This document shows positions 56,301 to 62,300 of a DNA stretch of 64,000 nt, piece by piece; position 1 is the stretch's first letter, and every line of letters begins with the position of its first letter. This DNA comes from Alitta virens. Lineage: Eukaryota > Annelida > Polychaeta > Phyllodocida > Nereididae. A model generated the notes under the pieces. It had not been told where the DNA came from and made no database searches. It worked only from the letters and a program-made list of their open reading frames with translations. Location of the stretch: contig OW028584.1 of NCBI GenBank assembly GCA_932294295.1, forward strand, positions 22,165,638-22,229,637, written 5' to 3'. Position numbers and translations under genes: made by a program.

Positions 56301-59300
56301 ACCAGACTAAACCAGCTCCATCCGGGGATAGACAAAAATCTGGACATGCCAAATTTGTTAAATTTACAACGACATCCAGAGCATCGCATTGACCACTGCC
56401 GCTTGAAGTTGCTTTTGCATATGTTACATTCAACATTAATACAGGTAGATCTGAAAAGACACAAAAAAAAGGAAAAGTTCTGCTGTTATTAATTACAGAG
56501 ACTGTCACTAAACAAGTATCCAGGCTCACCACTATTTTATGGCTTCATCAACAACTGATCCATAAAGATTTCCCATGAAAATGTTAGGAATATGTTACCA
56601 AAAAAAAATCATTCTGGTGACAAAACTAGATTACACGTTTACTAGTTGCAAAAAGCAAAAAAAAATATTATATATACCTGAATATAATTTGGTAACATAA
56701 CATGCATTTCCATTTGTTAGCAGAGCTAATGTTAAAGCCGCATTACCTGTCTACTGAGATTACAGTGTAGATGAATATAATATTAAGGGAATGCTCAAAT
56801 TCCTGGGAAATATAGTTTAGTGTATCTTATGTGGTGAAGGAGGGAAAACTTCGTTTGTGATAAGTAAATATTTTGCTCACCAAGAGGATAGCCCAAGATT
56901 TCCAAGCGGGAAATTTTTATTCCATAATGAGTTTTTGGCAAGATATATAAGTAAACCCCCTTGAAAGGCTCACTGAAGAGAAACCCCATTGCGTCGCCTT
57001 CTCCTTTCACAACAGTGTATGTCTAAAATACATAAATGCATACCATTAATCACATAAAACATGTACAGTTGTGTCACATTCTGCCTACCAGAGGCAGATG
57101 TAAAGCCCCATTCTCCCCTACAATTACGGCTGCAAATTTGGCACCAAAACTGTCATGATTGAGTGACCACAATCCCAATATTGTGTCATTCTTATCATTC
57201 TTGGCCTTAAATCAATAATTAAGACCCTAATTAGTGTTTATGACCTATTAAAAACAGTTTAGATCAATCTAAAAAAGCATTTAAGAACCACTATGTTTGG
57301 TCTACGTTTCTTTGAGTATAGCTACGAATTTCTATGAATATCTATGATGTCACATAGCCGTTCGTAGACACTCCTCATTTGAAGCTACAAAACATGGTTA
57401 TTGATATTGATTGATTACAATGTCATACAGCTTCGTATAATGTCCTTCGACCCCATACGACGTCCTTCGGCAGACCTACAATTTCGTAACTATAATGCAC
57501 ACCATACCTCTGACGAGGCTTACAGATTGACTACGATGCGCCAAGATGCTTCCTGATGATAAAGACGACTTCCGACGATTCATGACGAATTTGCTAATTG
57601 TGATAGATCATCGTAAAAATCGTTCCTACGATGTACCTACAAACTTCCATGAATTTCTATGAAGTTCTACGACCATAGACAAACTTCTAGGAACTGCTAC
57701 AACCTATCTACCAATGCCTATGAACTATAACAACTTTTTAAATTTTCCATAACATTAACTGCACTTTTATGTACTATTTTAATTTGCCACTCTTTTATTT
57801 ATTAATATAATGAATGACTTGTAAGCCGGAGTGGGCTGGGTGTGAATAAAATTGTTTTGTTACTATTGTTACATAATATGTATTGCACAAGTCAATAAAC
57901 AATACTATACCATTACAAACTCACCTACAACTCCCTATGACCTGTTTCAGTTTGTAGAAGTCTACAATGATTTTTGAACACTTCCAAAAATATTTTTGGC
58001 ATTCCAGGAACTATGAAGAACTAGCGAACTGTGGCAACCAGCTACAAACTTTTACGAGCAACCAATCTGTTTCAGTTATGAGTTATTAAAAAAATCAACT
58101 TCAAAAGTTTTGTTAAATTGTGTTTGTTATACACATTGTCTTGTCACCAAGAGGCAAGATATGGATTTGGTAGCCAATAAAAATTAAAATTTCATATACA
58201 ACCAGTGTGAATGCAGTTAGTGCAATGGCAGTAAGTGTCAGGTTAGAGTTAAAAGTTGAGTGGATTTCACCTGTTCTTCATTACTTCGCCCTAAAAACCA
58301 AAGACTTTTAAATGAAGTGTGACTTTACTTACCACAGGATCTGAGTATGTTTCATAGTAATCCATGCTAGTTTTAACTTCGAAACTCTTAGTATAATAAA
58401 GGTATCCAGATTGGGCTAGCATCCCAGTGACATTATGCACAATTCCAAGATTGATAATGATCCACATCGGATATGGTGAAGTGACACCAGGAAAGTATAC
58501 ACCGTTTGGTCTTGCAAAAAGCCTCATCTTTAAAGAAAAAATATCACCATTAAATTGTAAATTAATGGAAATTAATAAAACAGTGAGACTGGCTGATCTC
58601 ATGCCAGTGACCTGCAATAAATGTTGGACACATATATATGTATATGTATATATATATGTAAGCGATTAATACGAATGACTATTTAATTGTTTAAATATAA
58701 ACACAGATACAAATACTTATACTATAAATTTTCAAACACACAAAAAATATATTTTTAGAGGCCCAATTCATGATTTAATTTTATAACTACATCCGTGCAT
58801 TATTATAATTTGTATAATGGCCTTAAACTAGATGACTGGCCAGAATTTTTGGAGATTCTGTGAATTCGAAAGCCAGATGTGCATATGACACATCATTGTA
58901 ATCGTGAAGACATAAGCTATTCAGATTGCTTGGTCTTAAAATTCAAAACTGGTGCACAACTTGACAATTTAATTACCATGGTAAATATCTCAGAAATTTT
59001 CAGGAATATAAAAATTACAATGAAAATTTGTATTCTGACATGGCTAATAAAACTATGAAAAATTTTATAGTCTAAATTCAACCAATAATCTGGGGAAAAA
59101 TCATTCAGTGGCGCTCATCTGACATTGCTCAGGTTGTCGTGGGAACACAACTCATAACAAAATGTAAGCCTTTTTTTTAGAATACCTCTGACTTTTTTTT
59201 TCATATTATTTTGTGAATAATTGAGAGAAAGATTGCTTTCTCTCCCATGGTTGAAAAAGCTAACATTGTGGCCTTTTCAACAATACCCTATTTGTAGACT

Positions 59301-62300
59301 TCCAGTGTATGTTTAGTGTGAAAATGGTCACCAGGGTAACCAAACCTCTCAATTCTTTCCAAAAATATACCATTTTGGGAGAAGATCATCACATAATATT
59401 GGTGAGCATATTGTTAAATTAATATTGGTGAGCATATTGTTAAATTAATATTGGTGGGCATATTGTTAAATTAATATTGGTGAGCATATTGTTAAAATAA
59501 TATTGGTGAGCATATTGTTAAATTAATATTGTGAGCATATTGTTGATGAATTAACTCAAAGCATCAAACTCTGGCTAGGGTAGGGTAAATTTCCTAGTTG
59601 TGTACCAAATTTTCACCAAAATTTTTTAAGAGGTAGGTTTCAATGGAAACATCTATTTGTTGAATAATAAAAATTCCCATTGTTGATTGTATGCCAAAAA
59701 TAGCACAGATTAATGGTTCAATGTTGTCTGCTTGTATAATTTAAGTTCTTGTGAATATTTCAATCTGGTCGTCAATGTAAATATAGTTTGTTTAGAACGG
59801 ATCTTCTTTACTGTTGTTAAAAAGGTCATTCCACCATTTCTGAACTTGACTGAATTATTTTATTGAACTAAAAACTGGCATCAAAGAGTAAGTTATACCA
59901 AAGTATGGTTATACACAAGGGTTTCATGTAGCAAATTGGTCATTAAAGGATTGGAGAGTCACGTAAAGTATGGCATTAGCATATTGCCAAATAAGGAAGT
60001 TGTTCCTGTGTTTATGTAAACATCATAAGACATAGCAAAAAAAAATATTTTTAAAAGGCCCTATTCATGACTTTAATTTTATATCTACATAAGTGCATTA
60101 TTATATTTTGTATCATGGCCTATGAACTTAAACTAGGACCTAAGTAGAATCCAAAGTAGTAGAATCCAAAGTAGTATAATCTGTTCATGCTCACTTTTTA
60201 AAAATATGCTTTTGTTTGTTTATGAGGTTTTTGAAGGCTAAGACAATTATTTGATTTTTAGCTTTCAGAATCTGCCGATATGTTTTTCAATTATAGCTAA
60301 CCATTGATTTGTGGTTTAGTGCTGATATCAGCCCATTTAGGTTGTGATCTGATGCATGGGTTTTTGTTGCATCTCAGTCTCATGAGATACGATCTTAACC
60401 CTCTTCAATGACAGAAAACTTCACTTAGTTCATTGCAAAAAAAATATTTCCCTTCACTTCTGTTACAACATTTTCCAGATGCAGACGAGGACAACAGGGA
60501 CGGCTAAGACAAACTTGATGAAGTCACTACCCAGGGTTCCCTTATCATCTGAGACTCGCTCGTCCACGATGTGACCTGCACAGACAGCACTGTGACAGTT
60601 GACTCAACCAGTGGTGCCACATTGAGTTATATCAAAAGAAGATCAAGGGCATCAATCCTCGGAAGCAGAGATATGACACCATTTACATAGTCGCTAGAAC
60701 AAACGATGCAGCCTTAAGACCTGGAACAAGATCTGCACAGACCTCCATAACCTCATCAGTGTTGCTAAACAGGTTGCAACAAATGTTGTTATCTCCAGCA
60801 TTCTCCAAGAGAAGGCTCCAGAGCCAACATGGAGGAGATCGACACCATTAACCAGATGATAATCCCCTTTGTCAATGAAGCCGGTGCCAAGTTTGTGAAA
60901 AATTATGTCAACTTCAGTTACCAAGATGACACCATTGACTCCAGCCTACTCCTTGCTGATGGACTAAACCTGTCCAGTGCCGGATTTGAGAAGCTCTTCC
61001 TCAATTTCGGTCTTCAAGACAAAGCCAATGCGACCATCAGTAACAGACAGTCCCACCGTTGGCAGACAAAGACAACACCTAGCCTGATCAACCCAACGAC
61101 AGTTCCCCCACAAGCGTCAATCTGAACATCACATTGTCTCTTTCATCAAGAATCTGATCCACTGGAACATGAGCACGCATGCACTGCAGTACCACAAGTA
61201 CATCATGAGGGGCGAAAATGCTGCAGCCAGAAACGTTGTACGAGCCGAGACTCAACTTCAGGCCACGAATATCAGCGACAGCATATCAACAACACCCAGA
61301 TGACATGACATGAAGCAAGGTGCTGTATACGAGATTCTCAAAGTCAAAGCTTGCTAGTGTCATCTGTCCACCAACCCTTGTCAACTCAGAGAATCACCCC
61401 CCTTGTTGAGAACACTTCTGGTCTTGATGGCATTGGTCTAGACATGCTTGGTAGACTGTGGCAAACATTCTCATACCATTGATGCTTCCACTGTAATGGT
61501 CACAAGAGGAAGTATTGCCCACAGAGCAGCCATGCTAGACTTTACTAGGACAAAAGCCATGATGAAACGACCAGCCATACGTAGCCATACATAGCCGTAT
61601 ATACTCGTAGAACGCTTGTAATAACGCTCTGCGCCTGTCGTCTTCCATGGAAGCGATCTGCGAGCAATACGAGTGCCTGACGGATGCTTGGTGATGGACC
61701 TTTGGCGAGCGTTTGACAGAAATTCGGCAAGCAATGTCATACTGCCCCACATATGCTCGTGGAAAGAATTCAATATGTGATTAACAGAGCCACAAGTGTG
61801 CACCTACAGCCAATTTTTAAGTCTCAGCACTTTTTCCCATGCACATTCGGCTTAACAATGTCGTTAGATCACAACCTAAACAGCCTGACTGACTCCATGA
61901 CCGAAAACAGTAGGTAAGTTGAAAATTTTAACCTTCTCTAGCACTCAATATTATTTCTTTTAAAAAAGTGTTGGTTGACGTCAATCGTTTTTTTCACGAA
62001 GCCAATGGCGTTCTGTCCTGTCGAGAGATGGAGCTACGACCACACCGGTCTTGCTATTGTTTAATGACGTCATCCAATTGTAACGTCATCAAATGCACTG
62101 ATTGACCTTTTGTTGATGACGTCATTAAACAATAGCAAGACCGGTGTGGTCGTAGCTCCATCTCTCGACAGGACAGAACGCCATTTGTCAACTACATTTC
62201 TAACGATTTTTTGTGTGTTTTTTTGGTTATTAGCCTACAATTTTTTCAGAAGGGCATGAAGTGCATCTTGCTTGTTGATTAACTTTTTAACCATTTTGAA

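Noticed and set aside
62004..62185. CRISPR-like or terminator hairpin
   Set aside because: Eukaryotic context, a single inverted pair and no array; it fits a young MITE or hairpin locus.
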